From Paenibacillus taichungensis (GTDB lineage Bacteria; Bacillota; Bacilli; Paenibacillales; Paenibacillaceae), in the NCBI RefSeq assembly GCF_013359905.1, contig NZ_JABMCC010000121.1, forward strand, positions 868,001 through 932,000: a stretch of 64,000 nt of DNA, written 5' to 3'. Below, piece after piece: positions 34,455 through 44,439 of the stretch. The notes beneath the pieces are model-generated. The model ran no database searches. It was given only the letters and a program-made list of their open reading frames with translations, and had not been told where the DNA came from. A program made the position numbers and the translations under genes. The stretch's first letter is position 1. Every line of letters starts with the position of its first letter.

Positions 34455-36698
34455 CTAAAGCTCCGAATGAAGCTCCTTACGTCGATAATCGTTGGGAGTA
34501 ACCCCGTTGAATTTCTTAAACATCCGATAGAAATAAGAACTGTTGGTGAATCCGGTTTGCTCGGCAATATCAGCTACAGAGTTTTCCGTCTCAATGAGCA
34601 GGAATTGCGCTTTGGCTATGCGAGTCTCGTTAATAACATCGGTTAGACCTTTTAACGTTAGTTGTTTATAGAGTCTGCTGACATAGATGGGTGACATGGC
34701 TAGTTCATCTGCAATCGAGGTCAGACAAAGATTGGTGTCTGCGTAATCTCTCTCAATAATGCAGTTAATTTTGCGAATGAGTTCTTCATGTCTAAGCGTT
34801 CTTTTTTCCTCAACTTTGGATCCAAGCTCGTCGAACATGCGATAGAAGTGTGCGTGAACTTCACTGAGATCCTCGGCATCATGGATCGGCAGCATTGAAC
34901 GATCGGAGATGGATTCAAGTGTAAGCTGGTTGTTCTTTTTGAGTGTGTTTCTTACATGATTCAGGGTCATGGTCAGATGGGACAGAGCCAGTTGAAATAC
35001 GGTAAATGGATATGTTGCCGTTTCGCTCACGATGTCTGCATAGACCTGTTTGGCTTCACCTGTTTTGCCTGTCATCAGGCAATCAATCAACTGTCTCTCT
35101 TTTCCAACAGGGAAAGCATATTCTTTGGCATGGTACGCCATGATGTCCGAGGTGTAAATAAGGCATCCAGGACCCATGAACAAACGATGAAGAGATGCTT
35201 CTGCTGATCGGGTATAAGAAGCAATACTGTTTTCCAGTGAATCTTCCACAGGTCCAATGGTAAATGAAATGGAACATCTTAGATGTGTCATCACGGCAGC
35301 CTGCATCATGCGCAGCAGGTCCTCAATAGGGTTATTTTCATAATCAGCTTCATCCTGAACTTTATCATTAAAGATAAGTGTGATCAGATCGCCGCCCATA
35401 TCCACAGCTTCGGTGTGGTAGTAAAGGTCAGCCGTTTCCGTGCAAATGTTCATCATCGCGTATTTTATAAGTTGGACTTCATCCCGGTAGGTATCATTGA
35501 AATCGGTAAAATGATCAATACGAAGCAGTACGAGTCTGGTTAGACAATGAACATCAACAGAAGAGCCATAAAATTTCATTCGGTCCTCCAGCATACCTCC
35601 TGTTACCGTTTCACGTCCTTGCAAAGCCCCGCGTAGAAAGTCCTGTCGTAATAGATGCAGACTGCCACGACGCTCTGCTTCCATCACACGCATACGGACA
35701 AGTACTTTATCAATAGGATGATATAGCTTTCGGGACACGAGGTAGGACAAGAGTACTCCCGCAATTAATAGCCCAAGACAAAACAGAACAGTGTGTGTCC
35801 GCATATTACGAATATCTGAGGTGATCAGGTCATATGGCGTGATTCGTACATAGCGCCACCCGAGGTTATCAGGAGCGGTGTAGGTAATAAGTGACTTTTT
35901 TCCATCAACCTCTGCGGTAAAGTAGGCGGACTGCTCCTTGTTTTCCAGAATTGGCTGCATAAACGTTTCATTGGACAAATCTTTCATCAACGCACGATTG
36001 CTGAAATCGGACAATAACTGTCCCTGTTCATTGATAATAAACGTTTTCCCAGGCTGATCGGCTGAGTTCATATTGGGACTGAGCCAGTCGTCCTTGATAT
36101 TTACGACGACCGCATAATTCAATGTGGCATTGTCATTGATCGTGTCATAACAGAGGTACGTATAACTGCTGACTTGAGTTTCCTCTGTGGAGCCAACCTG
36201 GTATGTACGCGGAATGGGGACAAATGGTTTGTAGTCATGGAACCTGTCGAGGATGCTTGTAATCCCCTGATCGTCAATTTCCGAGATGGACTGTTGTCCA
36301 TTGCGAACTTCATTTGAACTGATAAAGAACTCATCATTTTTGGAGTTATAAACATAGATGGATTCGATAAAAGGGAGGGACATGCGATAGTTGTCGAGTT
36401 GTTCCATCGCTGATGTAATTTCATAGATACTCGGATTCGAATAGAGCAGGAGGGCAGAGATGGTGTAATCCTGATAAATCTGGTAAGACAGTGATTTGGC
36501 GGTCTCGGTCATCTTGGAGACTTCCCGACTGGTCTGGGTAAGACCATTCATATCAGTTCGGTAGACCTGACGAAGGGCAATACGATTATAGTTGACGTAC
36601 AAAATGGTAGAAGCCACAAGCAAGGTGGCAACGGTGCTAACAATAATGCCGATGAGAATCCGTGCAAACACCTTCTGGCTGTCCTCTGAACGTTTGCG
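34455..36698 (-). CDS. Membrane-bound AraC family regulator
   Basis: 747 residues. An N-terminal helix (about 16-36, LIGIIVSTVATLLVASTILYV) leads to an extracellular sensor of about 250 residues (dCache-like, with helical start). A second helix follows near residues 305-328 (VLFCLGLLIAGVLLSYLV). A long linker, weakly GGDEF-like in places, ends in two AraC helix-turn-helix motifs (about 645-745, SIADELAMSPIYVSRLYKQ and SVADIAEQTGFTNSSYFYRMF). This is the Paenibacillus/YesN-like one-component layout that controls adjacent sugar uptake genes. ATG 36698 follows GGGAGGAAAGGTC. Transcribed away from the permease genes. Confidence 0.88.
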   Translation of the reverse strand, partial: RKRSEDSQKVFARILIGIIVSTVATLLVASTILYVNYNRIALRQVYRTDMNGLTQTSREVSKMTETAKSLSYQIYQDYTISALLLYSNPSIYEITSAMEQLDNYRMSLPFIESIYVYNSKNDEFFISSNEVRNGQQSISEIDDQGITSILDRFHDYKPFVPIPRTYQVGSTEETQVSSYTYLCYDTINDNATLNYAVVVNIKDDWLSPNMNSADQPGKTFIINEQGQLLSDFSNRALMKDLSNETFMQPILENKEQSAYFTAEVDGKKSLITYTAPDNLGWRYVRITPYDLITSDIRNMRTHTVLFCLGLLIAGVLLSYLVSRKLYHPIDKVLVRMRVMEAERRGSLHLLRQDFLRGALQGRETVTGGMLEDRMKFYGSSVDVHCLTRLVLLRIDHFTDFNDTYRDEVQLIKYAMMNICTETADLYYHTEAVDMGGDLITLIFNDKVQDEADYENNPIEDLLRMMQAAVMTHLRCSISFTIGPVEDSLENSIASYTRSAEASLHRLFMGPGCLIYTSDIMAYHAKEYAFPVGKERQLIDCLMTGKTGEAKQVYADIVSETATYPFTVFQLALSHLTMTLNHVRNTLKKNNQLTLESISDRSMLPIHDAEDLSEVHAHFYRMFDELGSKVEEKRTLRHEELIRKINCIIERDYADTNLCLTSIADELAMSPIYVSRLYKQLTLKGLTDVINETRIAKAQFLLIETENSVADIAEQTGFTNSSYFYRMFKKFNGVTPNDYRRKELHSEL

Positions 36699-36817
36699 CA
36701 TGACCTTTCCTCCCGTGGACCTCCTGTTTTGGATGAACAAAGTTCGACTTCATAGCGAAGGATAAGACTTCATATATGGGCGTGGTGAATCACGGATGTA
36801 TCTTGAATTATATATTA

Positions 36818-36831
36818 TGTATGCGTTTACA
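36818..36831. promoter_or_regulatory. Candidate catabolite-responsive (cre) site
   Basis: TGTATGCGTTTACA matches the consensus TGWAANCGNTNWCA at 13 of 14 positions. It lies between the AraC regulator and the sugar-type permease genes, the expected place for CcpA control. Confidence 0.65.
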
Positions 36832-37100
36832 TCAACGAAGAACGGCTGCTATGCCCGATTTCCTTAGCTAAAGTTCAACTTTCGCTTTATTGTTCACTAG
36901 GTTCAACCTATGCACGATATCAACTTTTGTGAACGCTCAGGCATCATTTCAGTGTTCGTTCATATTGTTCATATTCTGTTTCGCAGAATCGTTCATGATC
37001 CGGCCGAATGATTCAGTATCCGGTAGCACTTAGGGCAACTACAATAAAAACAGAGCTCCACTGCGCGCCGCGCCGTAAGAAATTCGGGAGGGATCGAGCC

Positions 37101-38006
37101 ATGCTCAAAGAATTGAACAAAAACAAAATCATGTTCCTGATGCTGCTGCCTACATTGATCTTTTTTCTGATTAACTCGTATTTTCCGATGGTCGGCATCT
37201 ATTATGCGTTTACTCGTTATGATTTTGAAGGTGGTTTGTTCGGTAGTCCATTTGTTGGACTGGAGAACTTCAAGTTCCTGTGGCAATCCGGAATGCTGCT
37301 CAAGCTGACAACCAACACGGTGGGGTACAATCTGGCCTTCATTATATTAGGAAACGGGCTAGCGATCTTCTGTGCGATATTGCTCAGTGAAATTCGGGGA
37401 AAAGTGTTTAAGAAAATTACGCAGTCGGTCATGTTTTTACCGTACTTCATCTCGTTTGTACTATTAAGTGTAATCGCTTACAACATGTTTAACTATGAAT
37501 CCGGTTTTGTGAACACGGTACTCAAACGTTTTGAGGCAGGCCCAATCGATATTTACAATACACCTTGGATATGGGTGTTCCTTATCATCATTTTTTATCT
37601 GTGGAAAAATCTCGGATACAGCATGGTCATCTACCTTGCAGCTATTACAGGGATCAGCGATGAGTTTTACGAGGCAGCCCGGATTGATGGGGCCAATATC
37701 TTTCAGCGTATTTGGTATATCACCGTACCAATGCTAAAACCGACCTTTGTCATCCTGTTGTTATTCTCGCTCGGAAGCATTATGAAGGGACAGTTTGATC
37801 TCTTTTACCAACTCATTGGAAACAACGGTGTCTTATATAACGCTACAGATATCATCGATACGTATGTGTATCGTTCCCTGAAAGTGACGTTTGATATCGG
37901 AATGGCTACTGCGGCGGGTCTGTATCAATCGCTGTTCGGTTTTATCCTGATCATGACCGTCAACTATATCATCCGTAAAGTGAATGAGGACTACGCCTTG
38001 TTCTAA
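37101..38006 (+). CDS. ABC transporter permease, LplB type
   Basis: A 301-residue inner-membrane permease with six predicted helices (for example MFLMLLPTLIFFLIN near 11-25). The EAA loop is EFYEAARIDGANIFQRIWYITVPMLKP. It belongs to the LplB/YtcP group often paired with an AraC membrane regulator. It should pair with the next permease; no ATPase gene lies nearby, so a shared ATPase such as MsmX is likely. ATG 37101 follows GGGAGGGATCGAG. An earlier frame start at 37008 has no site. Confidence 0.9.
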   Translation: MLKELNKNKIMFLMLLPTLIFFLINSYFPMVGIYYAFTRYDFEGGLFGSPFVGLENFKFLWQSGMLLKLTTNTVGYNLAFIILGNGLAIFCAILLSEIRGKVFKKITQSVMFLPYFISFVLLSVIAYNMFNYESGFVNTVLKRFEAGPIDIYNTPWIWVFLIIIFYLWKNLGYSMVIYLAAITGISDEFYEAARIDGANIFQRIWYITVPMLKPTFVILLLFSLGSIMKGQFDLFYQLIGNNGVLYNATDIIDTYVYRSLKVTFDIGMATAAGLYQSLFGFILIMTVNYIIRKVNEDYALF

Positions 38007-38035
38007 AACGCCTATAGGCAGAAGGGAGAGCTACT

Positions 38036-38935
38036 ATGCATACTCGTGCCCGAGATACGGAATTCACCATGTTGTTTCAAATCATCGCTTACAGCATGAT
38101 CCTGATTCTTTCCTTAATCTGTATCATTCCATTTCTTTTAATTTTATCCGGCTCATTCAGCAGCAACGAATCCATTGTAAGAGATGGGTATCACCTCTTT
38201 CCCACCGATTTCTCCCTGGAAGGTTATAAGATGGTGTTCAAATTTCCGACCCAGGTGCTTAAAGCTTATGGCGTGACGGTATTTACAACCGTTGTGGGTA
38301 CGGCTCTTGGACTATTTCTCATTACGATGGCGGGATTTGTACTGCAACGCAAAGATTTCAGGTACCGGAACGCCTTCTCATTTTTCATATACTTCACAAC
38401 TCTCTTTGGTGGGGGATTGGTTCCTTGGTACATCATGCTGGCAAACTATTTCAATCTTACGGACACGTATACCGTGTTGATTTTTCCCGGACTGATGACG
38501 CCATTTCTCATTATTCTGATGAAAAACTTCATTCGTTCAGCCGTACCAGATGAGCTGATTGAGTCAGCCAAAATTGATGGAGCGAATGACTTTCGCATTT
38601 ATTTTAGCGTAGTGCTGAAACTGGCGATGCCCGGCATTGCCACTGTAGGGTTATTTCTGGCACTGGGATACTGGAATGACTGGTTCACATCATCCTTGTT
38701 CATTAACAACCCGGATATGTACCAGCTGCAATTCTATTTGTATAACACCATGAACACGATTACCTTCATTGACCAGATGGCGATTGGTACCGGCATAACA
38801 CTTAGCCAGGATGTACCTACCGAATCGACCAAAATGGCGATGGCTATTGTGGTTACTGGCCCGATCTTGTTCCTGTATCCATTTGTGCAGCGTTACTTTG
38901 TCAAGGGTCTTACCATTGGTGCGGTAAAAGGTTAG
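38036..38935 (+). CDS. ABC transporter permease, LplC type
   Basis: 299 residues, six predicted helices. The EAA loop is PDELIESAKIDGANDFRIYFSVVLKLAMPG. Forms a heterodimer with the LplB-type subunit. It starts 30 bases after the previous stop, behind GAAGGGAGAGCTACT. The C-terminus VQRYFVKGLTIGAVKG is typical of this group. The sugar is unknown. Confidence 0.92.
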   Translation: MHTRARDTEFTMLFQIIAYSMILILSLICIIPFLLILSGSFSSNESIVRDGYHLFPTDFSLEGYKMVFKFPTQVLKAYGVTVFTTVVGTALGLFLITMAGFVLQRKDFRYRNAFSFFIYFTTLFGGGLVPWYIMLANYFNLTDTYTVLIFPGLMTPFLIILMKNFIRSAVPDELIESAKIDGANDFRIYFSVVLKLAMPGIATVGLFLALGYWNDWFTSSLFINNPDMYQLQFYLYNTMNTITFIDQMAIGTGITLSQDVPTESTKMAMAIVVTGPILFLYPFVQRYFVKGLTIGAVKG

Positions 38936-39048
38936 AACGTGCACGCGTTGTGGGTGCAGATTGCGGGATAGCTGTCTGTCCGTCTGCGTCTGAACTATGG
39001 CGAGTCTGCGATAACATATAAGGTTGACCACAAAAAGGGAGGATGCGT

Positions 39049-40596
39049 ATGCGTAACAAAACAATTCGGCACCTGTCTATGGTACTTGCCCTGATGTTGT
39101 TTGCCGGGGTGCTTGCTGCATGTAATAGCGGTTCGGGGGGATCTGTGCAAGGAAGTGAGCAGGGAGGTTCTTCTGAAAACAAAGGGGAGAAGGTAACACT
39201 GCAATTCTACATGCTTGGTGATGCACCTAAGGATCTGCCTGTGATTGAGTCGGAAATCAACAAGCTGGCTGAGGCCGATCTGAACGTCAATGTGAAATTT
39301 AACTATACCTCTTGGACAGACTGGGACCAAAAATATAAACTGCTGCTGTCCTCCGGTCAACCGATTGATCTGATCTTTACCGCAGATTGGACATTTTATC
39401 AGTCCTATGCGAAAAAAGGAGCATTCCTGCCTCTGGATGAACTACTGCCTAAGGCAGCACCAACGCTCAAAGCTTATGTACCTGATGACATGTGGAAAGC
39501 GGTAAAAGTCAATGACAAGATCTATACTGTACCATCGACATGGACTGAATATGTTACTGAGGGTATTGCGTACCGAGAGGATTTGCGTGAGAAGTACAAT
39601 CTGCCCAAACCGGAATCTCTGGAGACACTCGAAGCTTATCTGGATGGAATCAAAGCTAATGAACCGAATATGATTCCAATTGCGGATAGCAATGCGAACC
39701 ATACCCATGGTATTCGACAATTGACGTCCAAGCTGGTGAATACGGCAGGTCAGCTCCCTTATGGCCTGGATATCATGTATGATACACCATCCAATATCAC
39801 TTCCTATTGGGGATCTGCACAGCATCTGGAAGACCTGAAAACGTACAAACGTTGGATGGACAAAGGCTTTTTCCCGAAAAACGTGCTGAATGTGAAGGAT
39901 ACATCCAACTCATTGCTGCAAAATGGAAAATCTGCCGTTGTACTGTCGGGTGAGAACCCGAACAAATTTAATGCGGATGTGATCAAGGTCCAGTCCACTC
40001 ACCCGGATTGGAAGCTCGGTTATTTCCCTTACCCGAATGCCAAAGGATTTGCACAACCAGTTCACCCGATCCACAATGGTTTTGCAATTCCACGCAGCAG
40101 CAAAAACCCGGAGAAAGCACTCGCATTCTATGAGAAACTGGTTACCGACAAACGTTACAACTGGCTTACCGAATATGGTGTGGAAGGCAAGAACTTTGAA
40201 GTTCAAGACGGTTATTATAAAATGGTGGGCGATGCCCAGACCAATGGCTTCCCGCGCGAAGGCATGAATGGCTGGGCTTGGCGTAATCCGGAATTCATGC
40301 TCTATGATAAGAGTTTTGATGATGTGCTGGCTATTTTCAAAGAGCTGGACAAAATGAAAAAGCCGGATATCTTTACTGGATTTGCTGAAGATTGGACGCC
40401 ATTCCAAGCTGAGAAAGCTGCACTGGAGCAGGTAGAAAAGCAGTATCTCTATCCGTTGAATGTGGGATTGGTAGAGGATGTAGAAGCAGGTTTGAATACA
40501 TTCATGGAAAAAGCCAAACAGGCAGGCCTTGAGAAAATTCAGACTGAGTATACCAAACAGTGGCAGGAATACTTGAAGTCGGCTGGGATTCAATAG
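39049..40596 (+). CDS. Extracellular solute-binding lipoprotein of the ABC importer
   Basis: 515 residues. Signal peptide with lipobox LAAC and lipidated Cys25; a Gly/Ser-rich spacer (about 27-47) leads into the binding protein. The body (VTLQFYMLGDAPKDLPVIESEIN, then FTADWTFYQSYAKKGAFLPLDELLP) belongs to the family-1-type binding proteins of LplA/YtcQ kind. Length is typical. ATG 39049 keeps the AAGGGAGG site at good spacing; ATG 39043 directly abuts it. Together with the two permeases it imports an oligosaccharide-like substrate. Confidence 0.88.
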   Translation: MRNKTIRHLSMVLALMLFAGVLAACNSGSGGSVQGSEQGGSSENKGEKVTLQFYMLGDAPKDLPVIESEINKLAEADLNVNVKFNYTSWTDWDQKYKLLLSSGQPIDLIFTADWTFYQSYAKKGAFLPLDELLPKAAPTLKAYVPDDMWKAVKVNDKIYTVPSTWTEYVTEGIAYREDLREKYNLPKPESLETLEAYLDGIKANEPNMIPIADSNANHTHGIRQLTSKLVNTAGQLPYGLDIMYDTPSNITSYWGSAQHLEDLKTYKRWMDKGFFPKNVLNVKDTSNSLLQNGKSAVVLSGENPNKFNADVIKVQSTHPDWKLGYFPYPNAKGFAQPVHPIHNGFAIPRSSKNPEKALAFYEKLVTDKRYNWLTEYGVEGKNFEVQDGYYKMVGDAQTNGFPREGMNGWAWRNPEFMLYDKSFDDVLAIFKELDKMKKPDIFTGFAEDWTPFQAEKAALEQVEKQYLYPLNVGLVEDVEAGLNTFMEKAKQAGLEKIQTEYTKQWQEYLKSAGIQ

Positions 40597-40615
40597 TTTG
40601 TACTTTTCTTCATAT

Positions 40616-40650
40616 TAAAAAAGGTGCCTTCGATTCGAAGGCACCTTTAC
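40616..40650. terminator. Bidirectional terminator after the importer
   Basis: AAAGGTGCCTTCG pairs with CGAAGGCACCTTT around ATT. It ends both the importer and the minus-strand glycosyltransferase gene. Confidence 0.9.
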
Positions 40651-40678
40651 TGTGTATATGCAAGCTTGTTTGAAGCCG

Positions 40679-41827
40679 TTACAGTCCGGCTTGGTCTGCA
40701 GAGTAGGGACGCAGGTCCAAAAGGTCGATAATACTTTGTGCGCTCTGCATGGGGTGATACTTGGCGATCTGCGCCATGTGGCGTTTACGTTTGCGGACAA
40801 TGTCAGGGTAGTTATGAAGCAGTTTATTCATCCATTTTACAACAACGTCGAGGGAAGTAATGGGCTCTCCCAAACCTCGTGCGGTGAAATACTGAACATT
40901 TTCTTCTTCCTGACCCGGTATCGGATTATGGAAAAGCATGGGGATTCCTTTTGCCAACCCTTCACTGCATGTCATTCCGCCCGGCTTGGTGATCAGGAGA
41001 TCAGATACTTCCATTAATTTGTCCACTTCATTGGTGTAACCGATGATATGAATATTATCTTTTTGATACAACGGATTCTGTTCCATATTGATACGGCTTT
41101 TGTCATTGCGGCCAAGACAGAAAATAATCTGAACATCCTCATGCCAGCGTGTCAATAATTGGTTAACCACTTCATCACTGAGCATTCCCCAACCACCGCC
41201 CATCACAAGTACAGTAGGCATGTTCTTCAGATTAAATTTGCCTCGGATCTCATCCCGCCCGGGATGTTCCCAGAAGTTGGGGTGGATCGGAATGCCGGTA
41301 ACCCGAATTTTGTCTAAAGATACACCCCGCAGCATTAATTTGGACTTTACCTCATCTGTAGAAACAAGATACAGATCCACTTCTGGGCTAATCCATGTCC
41401 CGTGTGCGTCATAATCGGTGATGACTGTACAAAGTGGAACCTGCACACCCAGACGCTTCAGTCTGGATATGACGGCACTGGGAATAGGGTGGGTGCATAC
41501 AATAACATTCGGACGAAGCTGACGGACAATGCTGCGTGTATGGGTATAAAACAGTTTATGCAACGCGAGTGTAGTCAGCCGATTCAAGGATTTTTTATAT
41601 TGGTGCTTGTATACATACCCGATGAGCTTGGGCTGGTTAATGACCGTTTTTTTGTACGCTGTAATGATGAGTGGCGCAACTCTGGGGTTCAGAAAACTTC
41701 CCAACTCAAGTACTTTGGTTTGCACATTCGGCGAAAGTTTTCGCAAACTGCTGGACAGCGCATAAGCGGCTTGAGTATGACCAGCGCCAAAGCCTTCAGA
41801 TAATAGTAATACTCTTTTTTTCTCCAC
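40679..41827 (-). CDS. MGDG-synthase-like (GT28/UgtP-type) glycosyltransferase
   Basis: 382 residues. Seen: SEGFGAGHTQAAYALSSSL, the N-terminal Rossmann signature of the monogalactosyl-diacylglycerol synthase domain. The second half has VLVMGGGWGMLSD and the donor-binding ITKPGGMTCSEGLAKGIPMLFHNPIPGQEEEN, as in UgtP and YkoN. Such enzymes glucosylate or galactosylate diacylglycerol on the inner membrane face. Which sugar and lipid are used is open. The start is ATG 41827 with AGCAGGAACAGGTGAAGCAAG upstream. Confidence 0.88.
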   Translation of the reverse strand: MEKKRVLLLSEGFGAGHTQAAYALSSSLRKLSPNVQTKVLELGSFLNPRVAPLIITAYKKTVINQPKLIGYVYKHQYKKSLNRLTTLALHKLFYTHTRSIVRQLRPNVIVCTHPIPSAVISRLKRLGVQVPLCTVITDYDAHGTWISPEVDLYLVSTDEVKSKLMLRGVSLDKIRVTGIPIHPNFWEHPGRDEIRGKFNLKNMPTVLVMGGGWGMLSDEVVNQLLTRWHEDVQIIFCLGRNDKSRINMEQNPLYQKDNIHIIGYTNEVDKLMEVSDLLITKPGGMTCSEGLAKGIPMLFHNPIPGQEEENVQYFTARGLGEPITSLDVVVKWMNKLLHNYPDIVRKRKRHMAQIAKYHPMQSAQSIIDLLDLRPYSADQAGL

Positions 41828-41877
41828 GCTTGCTTCACCTGTTCCTGCTAGGTTTTCCTTAGTCTAACATATTCACA

Positions 41878-42405
41878 TTATGTCCATAAAGCAACTGTTG
41901 CAAGTGCGACTAAAGTACCGATCGTAGCACCTGCGAGCACATCTGAGGGATAGTGTAATCCCAGGTAAATTCGTGAAAATCCGACAATTAATGCAACAGG
42001 GAGTAACAACAGCAACAGGAACGGCTCCATCGTCATAAAAGGGACCGTAACTGAGAATACGGCAGTAGTATGCCCTGAAGGAAACGAATGGTCCGTCAGG
42101 GGGTTGCGGAACGTAATCGTATCCGGTAGAGCCAGGTAAGGCCGAATGCGCGGATACAGTTTTTTGGCGATTGCTACGGGAATGTGGCTAACCGCTAGAG
42201 CAATACATGCCTGAAGTCCTGTTGTGCTCCAAGGAGCAGGAGCAAGCAGCCAAATTAGTAAGGATACTGCAATAGAAGAAGTTGCTCCGCCCAGATGGGT
42301 GAAATAATACAGCCAAAAGTTCATAAATCGATTATGAAGTCGACCATTAATCCACATAAATACATTTCGATCATACTCTTGAAACTTTACGAATAAACGG
42401 CTCAT
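41878..42405 (-). CDS. PAP2 family phosphatase
   Basis: 175 residues with about five membrane helices. All three PAP2 motifs are complete: K-x6-RP at Lys81-Pro89 (KKLYPRIRP), PSGH at 109-112, and SRxxxxxHxxxD at Ser144-His151-Asp155. It dephosphorylates a lipid phosphate, most likely undecaprenyl diphosphate or phosphatidic acid, with its active site at the outer face. ATG 42405 follows GGCAGGAGGCCAAT. Next to the glycosyltransferase gene on the same strand, so a joint lipid role is likely. Confidence 0.9.
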   Translation of the reverse strand: MSRLFVKFQEYDRNVFMWINGRLHNRFMNFWLYYFTHLGGATSSIAVSLLIWLLAPAPWSTTGLQACIALAVSHIPVAIAKKLYPRIRPYLALPDTITFRNPLTDHSFPSGHTTAVFSVTVPFMTMEPFLLLLLLPVALIVGFSRIYLGLHYPSDVLAGATIGTLVALATVALWT

Positions 42406-42432
42406 ATTGGCCTCCTGCCAGTCAGGCCCCAT

Positions 42433-43119
42433 GTTGGCGGCAGTATTTCCGGTAAATTGCTGTGTCCGGTTTCGTCCTGATTAGTATATAACCGTTTTTT
42501 CGTGAACTTGAGGTTATTTCAGGTATATGTTTATCATATTTTTAAATGTTGTCCTTTTCAAGAAGAACACATGTGAATAAGGTAAAATTCATGTTAAAGA
42601 GTGGATATACACCCAACTTAACTTTTTGACTCGGACGATCTAAAAAAGATACAATGATTCAACATGGCTGAAATGCGGTTAAAAAAATGTGAGTTTAAGA
42701 CTGAACTTTTTGAGGTCTGTTTACGTTATTTGATATAGAGCCTCTGTCGATATGTATCAGCCTGATGAAAAAAGCAGGGACTTTAGAAATAAAAATCAAG
42801 TAAACGGCTGAAAATAAGATATAACAGGCATGAATGCGAGGTTGGAGTATCACGAGGTGCCTATTCAGCGTTTAAAGTTCACATTTCTGCTTCAGGAAGT
42901 GGAATTGCGGTTTTGACAAATGGCTGAAAAGAATACAAAATCGATAAAGCAGCCAACTGGCATCAACCATGCTTGAAACATTGTCTGAAATATTTGCGTA
43001 GTAAACAAAAGAACAGGGTCATATTCTGCGCATCACAAAAAAAATAAAAAGTGCAGAATCCAGGAAGAGAAACATTTTAAAGTAATCTGGTTTTGAAAAA
43101 AAGGGGGTAACAGAGAACG
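42433..43119. other. AT-rich gap before the GT2 glycosyltransferase
   Basis: About 690 bases with no credible gene, no terminator and no riboswitch I recognise. Contains many short poly-A runs. It should contain the promoters of the PAP2 gene and the GT2 gene. Confidence 0.5.
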
Positions 43120-44358
43120 ATGTTGGACGCTATATTCGTCACGATGCAGGTCATTCTGGCACTGCTAGCCGTGTACCAATTCACGTTTTCGCTGTTCGGT
43201 CTGATTAAGAAAAAGAAAAAGAAACATTATCCGGCGACAAAATCTTTCGCTGTACTCGTCGCAGCACACAATGAGGAACAAGTTATTGGTGCTTTGATGG
43301 AGAACTTGAAACAACTGGATTACCCAGAAGATCTGTACGATGTGTTTGTCATTTGTGACAACTGTACGGATGGAACGGCTCAAATTGTAAGACAGCATGG
43401 ATTGAATGCTTGTGTACGTACGAATGCTGATCTCAGAGGTAAAGGGTATGCCATTGAATGGATGCTTAAATACCTGTGGAAATTGCCACGCCAGTATGAC
43501 GCAGTTGTCATGTTTGACGCGGATAACTTGGTTGACCGTAACTTCTTGCTCGAGATGAATGACAACTTGTGCAATGGTTCGCGTGTAATTCAAGGATACA
43601 TCGATACGAAAAATCCAGAGGATTCATGGATCACTGCAGCTTATGGCGTATCTTACTGGTACATCAACCGTCTGTGGCAGTTGTCCCGTCATAATTTGAA
43701 TATGGCGAATTTCCTCGGAGGTACTGGAATGTGCTTCGAGACCAACCTGCTGAAGGAAATTGGTTGGGGCGCTACAAGTCTGGTTGAGGATTTGGAGTTT
43801 ACGATGCGCAGTGTTCAGCGTAATGTATATCCTGTCTTTAACTATGATGCCAAAGTATTTGATGAGAAGCCGTTAACCTTTAAAGCTTCAGCAAGACAAC
43901 GTCTTCGCTGGATGCAAGGTCACTTTACAGTTGCGCGTAGATATTTTTTCCCGCTGCTGTGGCAAAGTATCAAGGAAAGAAGCTTGGTGAAATTTGACCT
44001 TGCTGTGTATGGAGCAAACGTGTACGTTGTTTTGCTTACGTTCCTGATGACAGCTGTCCTGTGGGTGGATACAGCGATATTCAGTGGTCCACATATCGCA
44101 AACATATACGGATATTTCCCGCTTTGGGTAGGATTCGTAGCGATTGGTCTGAATGTCCTGACATTCTTGTTGTCCATGGCGTTGGAAAAGGTTACTTTTG
44201 CCAAAGTGTATCTGTACCTGATCTTGTTCCCGATTTACCTTCTTTCATGGTACCCAATTACGTTCTACGCGTTCTTTACGCAGAACAACAAACAATGGAG
44301 CCATACCCAACATACACGTGTTGTACGTTTGGATGAGGTACAGAGTAAGCAGGGATAA
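43120..44358 (+). CDS. GT2 family membrane glycosyltransferase
   Basis: 412 residues. One N-terminal helix (about 4-26), a cytoplasmic GT-A domain with VLVAAHNEEQVIGALM and MFDADNLVDRNFL (the DxD), an SLVEDLEFTMR segment and the product-side QRLRWMQGH (QxxRW), then three C-terminal helices. This is the layout of processive synthases for polysaccharides such as poly-N-acetylglucosamine or hyaluronan, though many are not processive. AAAGGGGGTAACAGAGAACG precedes the ATG. No partner gene stands beside it. Confidence 0.88.
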   Translation: MLDAIFVTMQVILALLAVYQFTFSLFGLIKKKKKKHYPATKSFAVLVAAHNEEQVIGALMENLKQLDYPEDLYDVFVICDNCTDGTAQIVRQHGLNACVRTNADLRGKGYAIEWMLKYLWKLPRQYDAVVMFDADNLVDRNFLLEMNDNLCNGSRVIQGYIDTKNPEDSWITAAYGVSYWYINRLWQLSRHNLNMANFLGGTGMCFETNLLKEIGWGATSLVEDLEFTMRSVQRNVYPVFNYDAKVFDEKPLTFKASARQRLRWMQGHFTVARRYFFPLLWQSIKERSLVKFDLAVYGANVYVVLLTFLMTAVLWVDTAIFSGPHIANIYGYFPLWVGFVAIGLNVLTFLLSMALEKVTFAKVYLYLILFPIYLLSWYPITFYAFFTQNNKQWSHTQHTRVVRLDEVQSKQG

Positions 44359-44410
44359 TGACAGGTCGCCTTGGATGAAAGCATGTCTGTAAAAAAATAT
44401 TGTAGAGACG

Positions 44411-44439
44411 TTGACAATAGTTTTACAGGATGTTATAGT
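44411..44439 (+). promoter_or_regulatory. Sigma-A promoter of the infC operon
   Basis: TTGACA (44411-44416), 17-base spacer, TATAGT (44434-44439). Confidence 0.85.
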
